DNA of 19,496 nt from an uncultured Solirubrobacteraceae bacterium (GCA_955652345.1 CATPBV010000118.1:1-19496); one strand, 5' to 3'. Counted from the stretch's first letter, positions 7,320 to 14,085 are shown. Program-made: numbers and translations. The notes: generated from the letters alone by a model not told the origin.

Positions 7320-7730
7320 TCACCGCGCTCGGTGTGCGGGTTCGAGACCGAGTTGCCGCATCCGCGCAAGGTTGTCCTCGACCCCAAGCGCAGACACGAG
7401 CCTGCCGTCCTCAACCTGGAAGATGTAGATCTCATCGACCTTCTCGAAGCGGCGTCCCGTGGCGGGCACGCCGAGCCATTCGCCCCGGTGCGTGCCAGAG
7501 CATCTGAAGTGGGCGACGACCTTGTCAGCTTCGGCGATCAGGTCGACGATCTCCATTTCAAAGTCCGGGAACGCGCTCTGAAAGGGCAGGATCCAGCGCT
7601 TTGCGATCTGTGCAAACTCACCGGCGGCAATCTCATGTAGAACGTCCAGCTCGTGACGGGCGACTGCATCAATGAGCCGCTGGACCAGACGCTTGTTGTG
7701 CTCGGACGGAAACTGCGCGGCGCCGGTCAC
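7320..7730 (-). CDS. SnoaL-like (NTF2-fold) protein, last gene of the arsR-arsM operon
   Basis: A 136-residue protein of the SnoaL / ester-cyclase group of the NTF2-like fold. It opens with a helix 'HNKRLVQRLIDAVARHEL' and has the typical core 'FPDFEMEIVDLIAEADKVV' followed by 'HRGEWLGVPATGRRFEKV' and 'DEIYIFQVEDGRLVS'. The GTG start at 7730 overlaps the arsM stop as GTGA, so it is almost certainly translated with arsM. These folds bind small hydrophobic ligands and occur as isomerases, cyclases or non-catalytic binding proteins. Its substrate is unknown, and its place in an arsenic operon is not one I recognise as standard. Confidence 0.82.
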   Translation of the reverse strand: MTGAAQFPSEHNKRLVQRLIDAVARHELDVLHEIAAGEFAQIAKRWILPFQSAFPDFEMEIVDLIAEADKVVAHFRCSGTHRGEWLGVPATGRRFEKVDEIYIFQVEDGRLVSALGVEDNLARMRQLGLEPAHRAR

Positions 7731-8515
7731 GGCTTGCGCGCGCGGATGATCGCGGCCGCCGCGTGCTCGTGAACCCGGTGCGTTTCACGAATCTCGATGT
7801 CTTCGAAGCCGGCGGCGTCGAGTGCGGCACGAAACTCCGTCTCGGTGAGTGCGCCGGCAACGCAGCCGGTCCAGGCGGCCATGTCCGCTCTGGTCGCGTC
7901 GTCCATGTCGGGGTCGGCGATCACGTCGGAGACGGCAAACCGTCCGCCATGGCGAAGGACTCGGGCTGCCTCGCGGATCACCCGCGGCTTGTCGCCCGAG
8001 AGGTTGATGACGCAGTTGGAGATCACGACGTCGACGCTCGCGTCGGGCAGCGGCATGTCCTCTAGGTAGCCCTTCAGGAACTCGACGTTCTCGACGCCGG
8101 CCTCCGCGGCGTTGGCGCGCGCGAGCTCGAGCATCTCGTCGGTCATGTCCAGGCCGATCGCCCTGCCGGTCGATCCGACCCTTCGGGCCGAGATGAGCAC
8201 ATCCGCGCCAGCCCCCGACCCGAGGTCGAGAACAGTCTCGCCTTCATGCAGGTCGGCGACCGCGGTCGGAACGCCGCATCCCAGCGAGGCGTTGATCGCG
8301 GCTTGCGGGACGTCGGCGCCGGTGGCCTCGTCATAAAGCGTGCCGCCGAACACCCCGGTCTCGTCCGCGGGGCTGCAGATGAGCTGACCCGAGCCGCAGC
8401 AGCCCGATTCCGATTCGAGTGCGCGGGCCTGGTCGTACCCGCCCTGGGCGGCCACCTTGGCGGCGTGGGCATACCGCTCGCGGACGGTCTCACGGATATC
8501 GGTCAGCTCAGCCAT
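7727..8515 (-). CDS. arsM: Arsenite S-adenosylmethionine methyltransferase
   Basis: Methylates As(III) with SAM as donor, giving methylated or volatile arsenicals; cytoplasmic. The 262-residue protein has the Rossmann SAM motif 'VLDLGSGAGADVL' near residue 95. The family cysteines are visible: C39-C40 ('SGCCGSG'), C80 ('LGCGVP'), C168 ('SNCVINL') and C218 ('WTGCVAGAL'). The last two correspond to the arsenic-binding pair of characterised ArsM enzymes. I chose ATG 8515, which follows AAGGAG at good spacing and overlaps the arsR end by 13 bases. An in-frame start at 8563 would only extend into arsR. The gene is controlled with arsR by the upstream promoter and operator. Confidence 0.94.
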   Translation of the reverse strand: MAELTDIRETVRERYAHAAKVAAQGGYDQARALESESGCCGSGQLICSPADETGVFGGTLYDEATGADVPQAAINASLGCGVPTAVADLHEGETVLDLGSGAGADVLISARRVGSTGRAIGLDMTDEMLELARANAAEAGVENVEFLKGYLEDMPLPDASVDVVISNCVINLSGDKPRVIREAARVLRHGGRFAVSDVIADPDMDDATRADMAAWTGCVAGALTETEFRAALDAAGFEDIEIRETHRVHEHAAAAIIRARKP

Positions 8516-8856
8516 GCGGACAGCTCCTTCAGCGCGTCGGGGATCACGAAGTAATAGGCCCACAGGCCCTGCCGCTCAGAGCCCACGATCTTCGCCTCCC
8601 GAAGCACCTTGAGGTGGTGGGAGACCGTAGGCTGGGACAGGTCGAATAGCGGCACCAGCTCGCACACGCACACCTTGCCGGCGTGCCTACGAAGCACGTC
8701 GACTAGCTGGAGTCTGACCGGGTCGCCGAGGGCCTTGGCGATGGTCGCCATCCGCTGCGCATGCTCGCGCTCGACGTCGGGATACACGACCGGCTCGCAG
8801 CACCGCTCGCCGGCGGGGCGCTTCACCTTCGGCGTGAGCTCCAGATCGACGGCCAT
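8503..8856 (-). CDS. arsR: ArsR-family arsenite-responsive repressor
   Basis: A 117-residue winged-helix repressor. The metal-sensing 'KVCVCELV' (C63 and C65) lies in the helix preceding the recognition helix, the classic ArsR As(III) site. The recognition helix is 'LSQPTVSHHLKVLREAKIV' (residues ~73-91), and 'GLWAYYFV' forms the wing. A second cysteine pair, C19-C20 ('ERCCEPV'), sits in the N-terminal arm and could supply the third thiol ligand. The third cysteine of the E. coli motif is absent. ATG 8856 lies about one base after the predicted transcription start, so the mRNA is probably leaderless. It heads the arsR-arsM-SnoaL operon and presumably represses both divergent arms. Confidence 0.94.
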   Translation of the reverse strand: MAVDLELTPKVKRPAGERCCEPVVYPDVEREHAQRMATIAKALGDPVRLQLVDVLRRHAGKVCVCELVPLFDLSQPTVSHHLKVLREAKIVGSERQGLWAYYFVIPDALKELSAWLS

Positions 8857-8863
8857 CTATGTA

Positions 8864-8892
8864 CATATATCTATTGAAGTGATGGTTGTCAA
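8864..8892 (-). promoter_or_regulatory. Promoter of arsR-arsM-SnoaL operon
   Basis: On the minus strand, a perfect -35 TTGACA (8892-8887) is followed after exactly 17 bases by -10 TATATG (8869-8864). The expected transcription start is about 8857, next to the arsR ATG at 8856, so the transcript should be leaderless or nearly so. Confidence 0.78.
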
Positions 8893-8899
8893 TAGATAT
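8867..8899. promoter_or_regulatory. Predicted ArsR operator, perfect 11-bp inverted repeat
   Basis: ATATCTATTGA (8867-8877) and TCAATAGATAT (8889-8899) form a perfect inverted repeat with an 11-base spacer. It is markedly AT-rich against its surroundings and lies 11 bases from the arsR start. It covers the -35 and -10 elements of both divergent promoters, as expected for an ArsR-family operator. A separate 8-bp palindrome ATGTACAT (8859-8866) adjoins it. Confidence 0.82.
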
Positions 8900-8902
8900 C
8901 CT
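8874..8902 (+). promoter_or_regulatory. Promoter of the divergent aquaporin-arsC arm
   Basis: On the plus strand, TTGAAG (8874-8879) and TATCCT (8897-8902) are separated by 17 bases and mirror the arsR promoter across the same operator. The expected start is about 8909, directly before the small ORF ATG at 8912. The -10 is weaker than on the other strand. Confidence 0.5.
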
Positions 8903-8911
8903 CCCGGCGGG

Positions 8912-8995
8912 ATGAAGTACTTCCCGTTCGTGTGCACGCGCTACGCCGGCCGCTGTCGAGACCGCTTCGACGCCCTCGAACTGGCGATGCCCTAG
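8912..8995 (+). CDS. Possible 27-residue cysteine-containing leader peptide
   Basis: ATG 8912 opens a 27-codon frame whose stop (TAG 8993-8995) is two bases before the channel gene's ATG at 8998. The peptide contains 'FVCTRYAGRC', two cysteines seven residues apart, which could bind As(III) or act as a regulatory leader. The predicted plus-strand transcription start falls about three bases before this ATG, consistent with leaderless translation. The channel ATG lacks a usable ribosome site of its own, so termination-reinitiation from this ORF would explain how it is translated. The peptide is short and I recognise no family. Confidence 0.4.
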   Translation: MKYFPFVCTRYAGRCRDRFDALELAMP

Positions 8996-8997
8996 GA

Positions 8998-9735
8998 ATG
9001 GACCGGAGTCTCGCCCTCTGGCGGCGTGCCGCAGCTGAAGCACTGGCTGCGTTCGCGCTGGTGTTCGCCGGCTGCGGAGCGATCATCGCCAACGAGCGCT
9101 ACCACGGCGCGCTCGGAGCGGTCGGGGTGAGCCTCGTGTTCGGGCTGATCATCATGGTCATGGTCTACGCCACCGGCCATCTCTCCGGCGCGCACATCAA
9201 CCCGTCGGTCACGATCGCGTTCACGCTCACCCGCCATTTCTCCCCCCGCGACGCGGTCGCCTACACCGCCGCCCAGCTCACTGGCGCCACCCTCGCAGCG
9301 CTCGTGCTGCTCGGAGTCTGGACCGACAGTCCCGCGCATCTCGGTGTCACCGTGCCCACCGTGGCGGCTGGCAGTGCGTTCCTCTACGAGGCGATCCTCA
9401 CCGCACTCCTGATGTTCGTGATCATGGCCGTCGCGACCGACACCCGCGCGGTCGGCGCAGGGGCGGCAATCGCGATCGGCGGCGTGGTCGGCCTCGACGC
9501 TCTGTTCGGCGGGGCCGTGACCGGGGCATCGATGAACCCCGCCAGATCATTCGGCCCCGCTCTGATCGCCGGTGAGTGGCGCGACTTCTGGGTATATGTC
9601 GCCGGGCCGCTTTTGGGCGCCGCGATCGGCGCCTTCGCCTACCAACTCGCCCGCGGCCACCAGCCGCCGCGCACGGCCGACCGCGACCCGGAGGAGCAGC
9701 GCGATGGCTCACGTCCTGTTCGTCTGCCTGCATAA
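8998..9735 (+). CDS. MIP-family channel (aquaglyceroporin-like), arsenite efflux
   Basis: A 245-residue aquaporin-superfamily channel with six hydrophobic segments and two half-helix loops. The first pore motif is altered to Asn-Pro-Ser (N68-P69-S70, 'SGAHINPSVTIAF'). The second is canonical Asn-Pro-Ala (N180-A182), with the selectivity-filter Arg at 183 ('MNPARSFGPAL'). In arsenic operons such channels (AqpS of Sinorhizobium is the known case) let As(III) produced by ArsC leave the cell down its gradient, replacing ArsB or Acr3. I chose ATG 8998. An in-frame GTG at 8932 would add an Arg-rich stretch antisense to nothing useful but overlapping the small ORF. The 3' end overlaps arsC by 32 bases. 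Confidence 0.88.
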   Translation: MDRSLALWRRAAAEALAAFALVFAGCGAIIANERYHGALGAVGVSLVFGLIIMVMVYATGHLSGAHINPSVTIAFTLTRHFSPRDAVAYTAAQLTGATLAALVLLGVWTDSPAHLGVTVPTVAAGSAFLYEAILTALLMFVIMAVATDTRAVGAGAAIAIGGVVGLDALFGGAVTGASMNPARSFGPALIAGEWRDFWVYVAGPLLGAAIGAFAYQLARGHQPPRTADRDPEEQRDGSRPVRLPA

Positions 9736-10099
9736 CGCCGGCCGCTCCCAGATGAGCCAAGCGCTGTTCGAACGCGCGGCGGACGGGCGGCACACCGCCG
9801 ATTCCGCCGGCACCACCCCGGCCGACCGCGTCCATCCGGAGGTGGTTGGAGTGATGCGCGAGCTCGGGATCGACCTCGCAGAGCGCAAGCCACGGCTGCT
9901 TACACGCGAACTCGCCCAGCAGGCCGACGTCGTCGTGACGATGGGCTGCGGCGACCAATGCCCGTTCATCCCTGGCAGGCGCTACATCGACTGGGACCTA
10001 CCCGATCCGAAGGGCATGCCGATCGACGAGGTGCGCACCACCCGGGATGAGATCAGCCGGCGCGTTGATCAGCTCGTTGAGGAGCTCGACGGCGCCTAA
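9704..10099 (+). CDS. arsC: Arsenate reductase, low-molecular-weight phosphatase type
   Basis: A 131-residue reductase converting arsenate to arsenite, of the LMW protein-tyrosine-phosphatase fold. The P-loop is C8-L-H-N-A-G-R14-S, the nucleophilic cysteine and phosphate/arsenate-binding loop. Two further cysteines, C82 and C86 ('MGCGDQCP'), sit where thioredoxin-coupled enzymes carry their relay pair. The general-acid Asp lies in 'DWDLPDPKG'. ATG 9704 follows GGAGGAG inside the channel gene, so the pair is translationally linked. Whether the final reductant is thioredoxin or mycothiol cannot be decided here. Confidence 0.93.
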   Translation: MAHVLFVCLHNAGRSQMSQALFERAADGRHTADSAGTTPADRVHPEVVGVMRELGIDLAERKPRLLTRELAQQADVVVTMGCGDQCPFIPGRRYIDWDLPDPKGMPIDEVRTTRDEISRRVDQLVEELDGA

Positions 10100-10126
10100 G
10101 CGCTAAATCACCTGCGGAGCGCCGCC

Positions 10127-11806
10127 TCACGCGCCGATCCGGCGGAGCAGCTGGCGCGCGGCGCGTTCACCGGTCTCCACGGCCCCGTCGAGGAAGCCCT
10201 GGTTGTTGATCGACGTGTGCTCCCCGGCGAACAGGAAGCGGCCCTCGGTCCGGGCTGCCAGCGTGCCGTAGTTGGCCGCCTGGCCCACGCGGTAGTACGA
10301 GTACGCGCCGTGGACCCACGGGTCTCGTGCCCAGTGATCTTCGAAGGCCCGGCCCGTATAGGCGGCAGTGGTGCCCGGGAATACATGCTCCAGCTCGTTC
10401 AGCACCCAGCGGACGTCGCCGACCGGGGCCCGGCCGTGGGCCTTCCCGGTGATGCCCGTGCGACCGACGCGACCTCCCGGGTACGCGAGGTACAGAGCCG
10501 GACTGGCGTTTGGCCCGAGCTGGACGGTGTCGTCCCATGCGCAGGCCAGGCGCTGCCATTCCCCGTAGGTCACCCCGCTGTAGCCGAGGGCGGGCCAGGT
10601 CTTGTGGCTCAGCTCGAGATGGATCTTCGCGTTCGTGCCCATGCCCATCGTCCGGATCACGCGCCGCTTGGTCGTCGACAGGCCGGAATGCTTCAGCTGT
10701 ACGTGGCGCAGCGTGCTGAAGGGCAGCGCCAGGACGACCAGATCAGCGGTTGTCTGCACGGTTCTGCCGGAAACGTCGAACACCAGCTGGATTCTGCGGT
10801 CCGCGCGCTCGCGGACCGCGACGAGCACGTGACCGTGCCGCACGGTGGGGCGCGGAAGCTGCCCGATCATCCGGGAGACGAGCTGGTCATTGCCGCCGAC
10901 GATGTGGAAGCGCTCGTCGCTGGCGGGGAGCGGCAAGAACGAGGAGGGAGGATTGCTCGTCAGGAGCACGATCAGGTCGAGCGCCGATTGCTCACTTGGA
11001 TCGCCGCCGTTCTCGGTTACCGCGTTCGCCAGCATCAGCTTGCCGAAGCGGCTCCCTGAGCCGATCTCCGTGCTGTCGAGCCACTCCGGCACGGACATCC
11101 GATCGAGCCGCGCCAGGCCGTTCGTACTTTGCATTTGCTGTGCGGCGGCCCTGAATGCGCGCAAGCCGACGCTGTGCCAGTCGGCGTTCGCCTCGGCGTA
11201 GGTGTAGAGGCGGCCGCTGATGAAGAAGACGTCCTCTCCGCGGGGGAGGTCGCCGCCGTTCACGACCTCCTGCTTCAGGCCGAGCCTTGACGCAAGCCCG
11301 CGCACCGCCGTCTGATTGCTGTCCAGGAACTGTCCCCCGTGCTCGGTGATCAGCCCACCGGCGAAGAAGCCCCGGAGCGTCCAACAGCGACCCCCCGCGC
11401 GGTCGGGATTGGCCTCGTACACGGTCGTGCGAACGGGCGCGCTCGGACTCTGCATCCACAGCATGTGCGCGCACCTGAGCCCCGCAAGCCCCGCCCCGAC
11501 GATCGCGATCCGCGGCCTGGCCGGGGCTCGAGCCAGATGTCGAGTCAGCGCGGCTGCCGGGCTCTCGCGGAGAGCCGCGGCTGCGGCGAGACCGCCTGCG
11601 CCGATCAGCAGCTCACGCCTGGTGCGTCTATCCGCCTCGCGAGCACGAGCATGGCCGTGCGCCTGCTCTGCCTCGACCGCCCCGAGAACCTCCGCCGGCG
11701 GCATGCCGGTGGGCTCCAGGCGCTCGTGAGCGGCGTAGAGGCGCTGCGCGAGAATCATCCCGCGCGAGCGTGCCGGCCGGGCTCGAACGAGACCCCTGCG
11801 ATCCAT
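10127..11806 (-). CDS. Flavin monoamine oxidase-family protein with Tat signal
   Basis: FAD-dependent amine oxidase of 559 residues. The dinucleotide-binding motif 'IAIVGAGLAGLRCAHML' begins near residue 100, and 'YEANPDRAGGRCW' and a C-terminal 'GRFLFAGEHTSINNQGFLDGAVETG' FAD/substrate closure are all typical. Before them a twin-arginine signal ('RTRRELLIGAGGLAAAAAL', Arg pair at 63-64) points to export in folded form with FAD bound. The ~60 residues before the Tat motif are unusually long for a signal n-region. The start is uncertain: ATG 11758 is equally possible, and neither start has a clear ribosome site. The substrate amine is unknown. The gene is convergent with arsC, 27 bases apart. 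Confidence 0.85.
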   Translation of the reverse strand: MDRRGLVRARPARSRGMILAQRLYAAHERLEPTGMPPAEVLGAVEAEQAHGHARAREADRRTRRELLIGAGGLAAAAALRESPAAALTRHLARAPARPRIAIVGAGLAGLRCAHMLWMQSPSAPVRTTVYEANPDRAGGRCWTLRGFFAGGLITEHGGQFLDSNQTAVRGLASRLGLKQEVVNGGDLPRGEDVFFISGRLYTYAEANADWHSVGLRAFRAAAQQMQSTNGLARLDRMSVPEWLDSTEIGSGSRFGKLMLANAVTENGGDPSEQSALDLIVLLTSNPPSSFLPLPASDERFHIVGGNDQLVSRMIGQLPRPTVRHGHVLVAVRERADRRIQLVFDVSGRTVQTTADLVVLALPFSTLRHVQLKHSGLSTTKRRVIRTMGMGTNAKIHLELSHKTWPALGYSGVTYGEWQRLACAWDDTVQLGPNASPALYLAYPGGRVGRTGITGKAHGRAPVGDVRWVLNELEHVFPGTTAAYTGRAFEDHWARDPWVHGAYSYYRVGQAANYGTLAARTEGRFLFAGEHTSINNQGFLDGAVETGERAARQLLRRIGA

Positions 11807-11964
11807 CCCGGCAGGTTAGCCCTGACGGGCCCGGGGGTGCTTCACCTAGGATCTCCCCGCACTCGCGCGTTCGCCCGCCTCGCCTGACAAGGACGCGCAG
11901 GCCCGCAATCCTTCCCTGATCGCCCGACGGGACGCGAGCATTTGTGGGCCGAACGCCCGAGGGC

Positions 11965-11994
11965 TTGACAGCTTCGTCAATGTGGAGTTAACGA
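11965..11994 (+). promoter_or_regulatory. Promoter upstream of the CxxC-UBP-cNBD operon
   Basis: A perfect -35 TTGACA (11965-11970) is followed after 17-18 bases by TTAACG/TAACGA (11988-11994) as a weak -10. TTGAC-(6 bases)-GTCAA (11965-11980) is an inverted repeat over the -35, so a regulator could bind there. The 214-base gap between the oxidase and this operon holds nothing else I can identify. Confidence 0.5.
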
Positions 11995-12020
11995 CAACCC
12001 GATTCTTGGGAGAAGCCACC

Positions 12021-12152
12021 TTGATCCACTGCATCGATTGCGATAAAGCGGACGCGCGCCGCCCGCGGTACTTCGACAAGACGATCGACTTCGACGCCTT
12101 CGATCCTCACCGCCAGCCCGCGCCACTCGCGATCGCGGGGACGGCCCACTGA
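12021..12152 (+). CDS. Small CxxC protein, first gene of the UBP/cNBD operon
   Basis: A 43-residue ORF starting with TTG at 12021, eight bases after a GGGAG ribosome site, and ending in TGA that overlaps the next ATG as TGATG. Near the N-terminus it has 'IHCIDCDKADARR', a CxxC that could bind zinc or be redox-active, and a hydrophilic, Asp- and Phe-rich middle ('YFDKTIDFDAFDPHR'). There is no membrane segment. The ribosome site, promoter placement and stop/start overlap make it likely real. I do not recognise a family. Confidence 0.5.
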   Translation: MIHCIDCDKADARRPRYFDKTIDFDAFDPHRQPAPLAIAGTAH

Positions 12153-12427
12153 TGGTGAGCTGCGCGCATCTAGATCAGGTATCCGTCTCGAAGCCGGAAG
12201 GGGTCGCGGGCTGCGAGGACTGCATGAAGATCGGCGGGAGGTGGGTGCATCTGCGGGTCTGTCGCAGCTGCGGGCACGTCGCCTGCTGTGACTCCTCGCC
12301 CAACCAGCACGCCTCGGCGCACGCGCGGGAGAGCGGACACGCGATCGTGACGTCCGTTGAACCGGGCGAGGACTGGTCGTATTGCTACGTCGATGACGTC
12401 GCGTTCATCCTTCCCGACCAGGTATGA
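12152..12427 (+). CDS. UBP-type zinc-finger protein
   Basis: A 91-residue stand-alone UBP zinc finger (zf-UBP), the fold that binds ubiquitin C-termini in eukaryotic deubiquitinases. All expected metal ligands are visible: C4 and H6, C21 and C24, C37 and C40, C45 (or C46), then H53, H57 and H63 ('QHASAHARESGH'). The conserved aromatic 'GRWVHLRVCRSCG' is also present. Bacteria without ubiquitin or with Pup carry such proteins with no known ligand. The start overlaps the previous stop (TGATG) and the end overlaps the next ATG (ATGA), so the three genes are translated together. From memory, UBP proteins often neighbour cNBD/TrxR-like genes in actinobacteria. Confidence 0.88.
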   Translation: MVSCAHLDQVSVSKPEGVAGCEDCMKIGGRWVHLRVCRSCGHVACCDSSPNQHASAHARESGHAIVTSVEPGEDWSYCYVDDVAFILPDQV

Positions 12428-14085
12428 CCGAGCCGCTCGGGGCCGGACTCGACGAGCCGCCCGACCGTCACGGGGCGTTCCCGCGCCTCGATGACGAGCA
12501 GCGGGCGCGGCTGCGCGTGGTCGGCGACGTACGCGCAGTCGAGTCGGGGGAGGTGCTCTTCCAAGAGGGAGACGCCGGCTATGACTTCTTCGCGATCGAG
12601 TCCGGCGCGGTCGTGATGGTCCAGGGTCACGGCCGCGAGAACCGCGTGATCGCCGTCCACGGCCGGCATCGCTTTCTCGGCGAGATCAATCTGATGACCG
12701 GCTCACCGGCCTATCTGACCGCGGTCGTGCGAGACGCCGGCGAGGTGATCCAGCTGACCGCCGCGCGACTCCGGGCGCTGCTGGCCGAGGACGAAGAGCT
12801 CAGCAACGTGATCCTGCGAGCTTTCATCTCGCGCCGCTCGATCCTGATCGACATCGGAGCAGGCGCGAGGGTGGTTGGCTCGCGCTACTCGCTCGACACC
12901 CGTCGCGTGCGCGAGTTCTTCACGCGCAACCGGATGCCATATCAATGGCTGGACGTCGAGGACGACGAGGAGGCGGAGACGCTCCTTCGGGCGCTCGGGA
13001 TCGACGCCGCGGAGACGCCGCTCGTGATCGCCGGCAGGGGGGTGCTGCGAAACCCGACCAACGCGCAGATAGGGGCGCTGCTGGGTCTCGGTTCCCGAGG
13101 CGCGCCGCCGGCGATGTGCGACCTGGTGATCGTCGGCGCGGGCCCCGCCGGCCTTGCCGCTGCGCTCTACGGCGCCTCGGAAGGCCTCGACACGCAGGTG
13201 ATCGACGCCGTCGCGTTCGGCGGCCAGGCCAGCACCTCGGCGCGAATCGAGAACTATCTGGGCTTCCCGACCGGGATCTCGGGCAGCGAGCTGGCAGAGC
13301 GGGCGACGCTCCAGGCAAGGAGGCTCGGCGCCCGTATGGTCGTGCCGGCCGAGGCGGTCGGCACGAGCAGCGAGCACGGCCATCACGCGATCGAGCTGGC
13401 TGACGGGTCGGTCGTCAACGGCCGCACGGTGATCGTCGCGACCGGTGCCCAGTACCGCAAGCTCGACCTGCCCGAGCTCGAGCGCTATGAGGGCGTCGGC
13501 GTGTACTACGCCGCAACCCAGGCGGAGGCGCGTCTATGCGCCGGCGATCCCGTTCTGATCGTCGGCGGCGGCAACTCCGCCGGCCAGGCGGCGATGTTCC
13601 TCTCCCGGCATGCGGCGAGCTGCCATCTCATGATCCGCGGGGACGATCTCGCCAAGTCGATGTCGCGCTATCTGATCGACGAGCTGGACGGCCGTCCGCA
13701 GGTCCAGCTCCACACCAACCGCGAGATCGTGGAGCTGAAGGGCGAGCAGGCGCTCGAGGCCGTCACCGTCGAGGACACCCGGACCGGCGAGCGAGAAGAG
13801 CTGGAGATCCGAGCGCTGTTCGTCTTCATCGGCGCCTCACCGCACACCGACTGGCTGCGAGGGCACGTAGCGATGGATGAGCACTGCTTCCTGCTCGTAG
13901 GCCCCGACGTTCCAGACGAGCACCTCGCCGCCCACGCGGGAGAGCGTCCGTTCTTCCTCGAGACAAGCCTGCCCGGAGTGTTCGCCGTCGGTGACGTCCA
14001 CTCCGGCTCGATCAAGCGCGTGGCCTCGGCCGTCGGAGAGGGCTCGATGGCCGTCCGCCTCGTCCACCAACGCCTCGCCGGCTGA
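12424..14085 (+). CDS. Cyclic-nucleotide-binding domain fused to TrxR-like flavoprotein lacking CxxC
   Basis: A 553-residue fusion. Residues ~19-140 are a cNMP-binding/Crp-type sensor ('GEVLFQEGDAGYDFFAIESG', then 'FLGEINLMTGSP'). Residues ~150-225 resemble a glutaredoxin-like fold ('VREFFTRNRMPYQWLDVE', 'TPLVIAGRGVLRNPT') with no cysteine at the active-site position. From ~230 comes a thioredoxin-reductase-like part with FAD motif 'DLVIVGAGPAGLAAALYG', NADPH motif 'VLIVGGGNSAGQAAMFL' (~376) and closing 'GVFAVGDVHSGSIKRVASAVGEG'. Where TrxR has its redox CxxC, this protein reads 'GVYYAATQ', so it cannot be a normal disulfide reductase. It is translationally coupled to the UBP protein. The likely role is an NADPH/FAD oxidoreductase gated by a small ligand; the acceptor is unknown. 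Confidence 0.9.
   Translation: MTEPLGAGLDEPPDRHGAFPRLDDEQRARLRVVGDVRAVESGEVLFQEGDAGYDFFAIESGAVVMVQGHGRENRVIAVHGRHRFLGEINLMTGSPAYLTAVVRDAGEVIQLTAARLRALLAEDEELSNVILRAFISRRSILIDIGAGARVVGSRYSLDTRRVREFFTRNRMPYQWLDVEDDEEAETLLRALGIDAAETPLVIAGRGVLRNPTNAQIGALLGLGSRGAPPAMCDLVIVGAGPAGLAAALYGASEGLDTQVIDAVAFGGQASTSARIENYLGFPTGISGSELAERATLQARRLGARMVVPAEAVGTSSEHGHHAIELADGSVVNGRTVIVATGAQYRKLDLPELERYEGVGVYYAATQAEARLCAGDPVLIVGGGNSAGQAAMFLSRHAASCHLMIRGDDLAKSMSRYLIDELDGRPQVQLHTNREIVELKGEQALEAVTVEDTRTGEREELEIRALFVFIGASPHTDWLRGHVAMDEHCFLLVGPDVPDEHLAAHAGERPFFLETSLPGVFAVGDVHSGSIKRVASAVGEGSMAVRLVHQRLAG

Noticed and set aside
8516..8563. Earlier in-frame start of arsM at 8563
   Set aside because: It lies inside arsR and adds residues not typical of ArsM. 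ATG 8515 has an AAGGAG ribosome site.
8932..8997. GTG 8932 as start of the aquaporin gene
   Set aside because: It would add an Arg-rich 22-residue stretch before a normal MIP N-terminus. ATG 8998 fits the family length better and lies just after the small ORF stop.
12703..13403. Antisense and alternative-frame ORFs within the cNBD/TrxR-like gene
   Set aside because: Typical GC-rich shadow frames, Arg/Gly/Ala-rich and without motifs.
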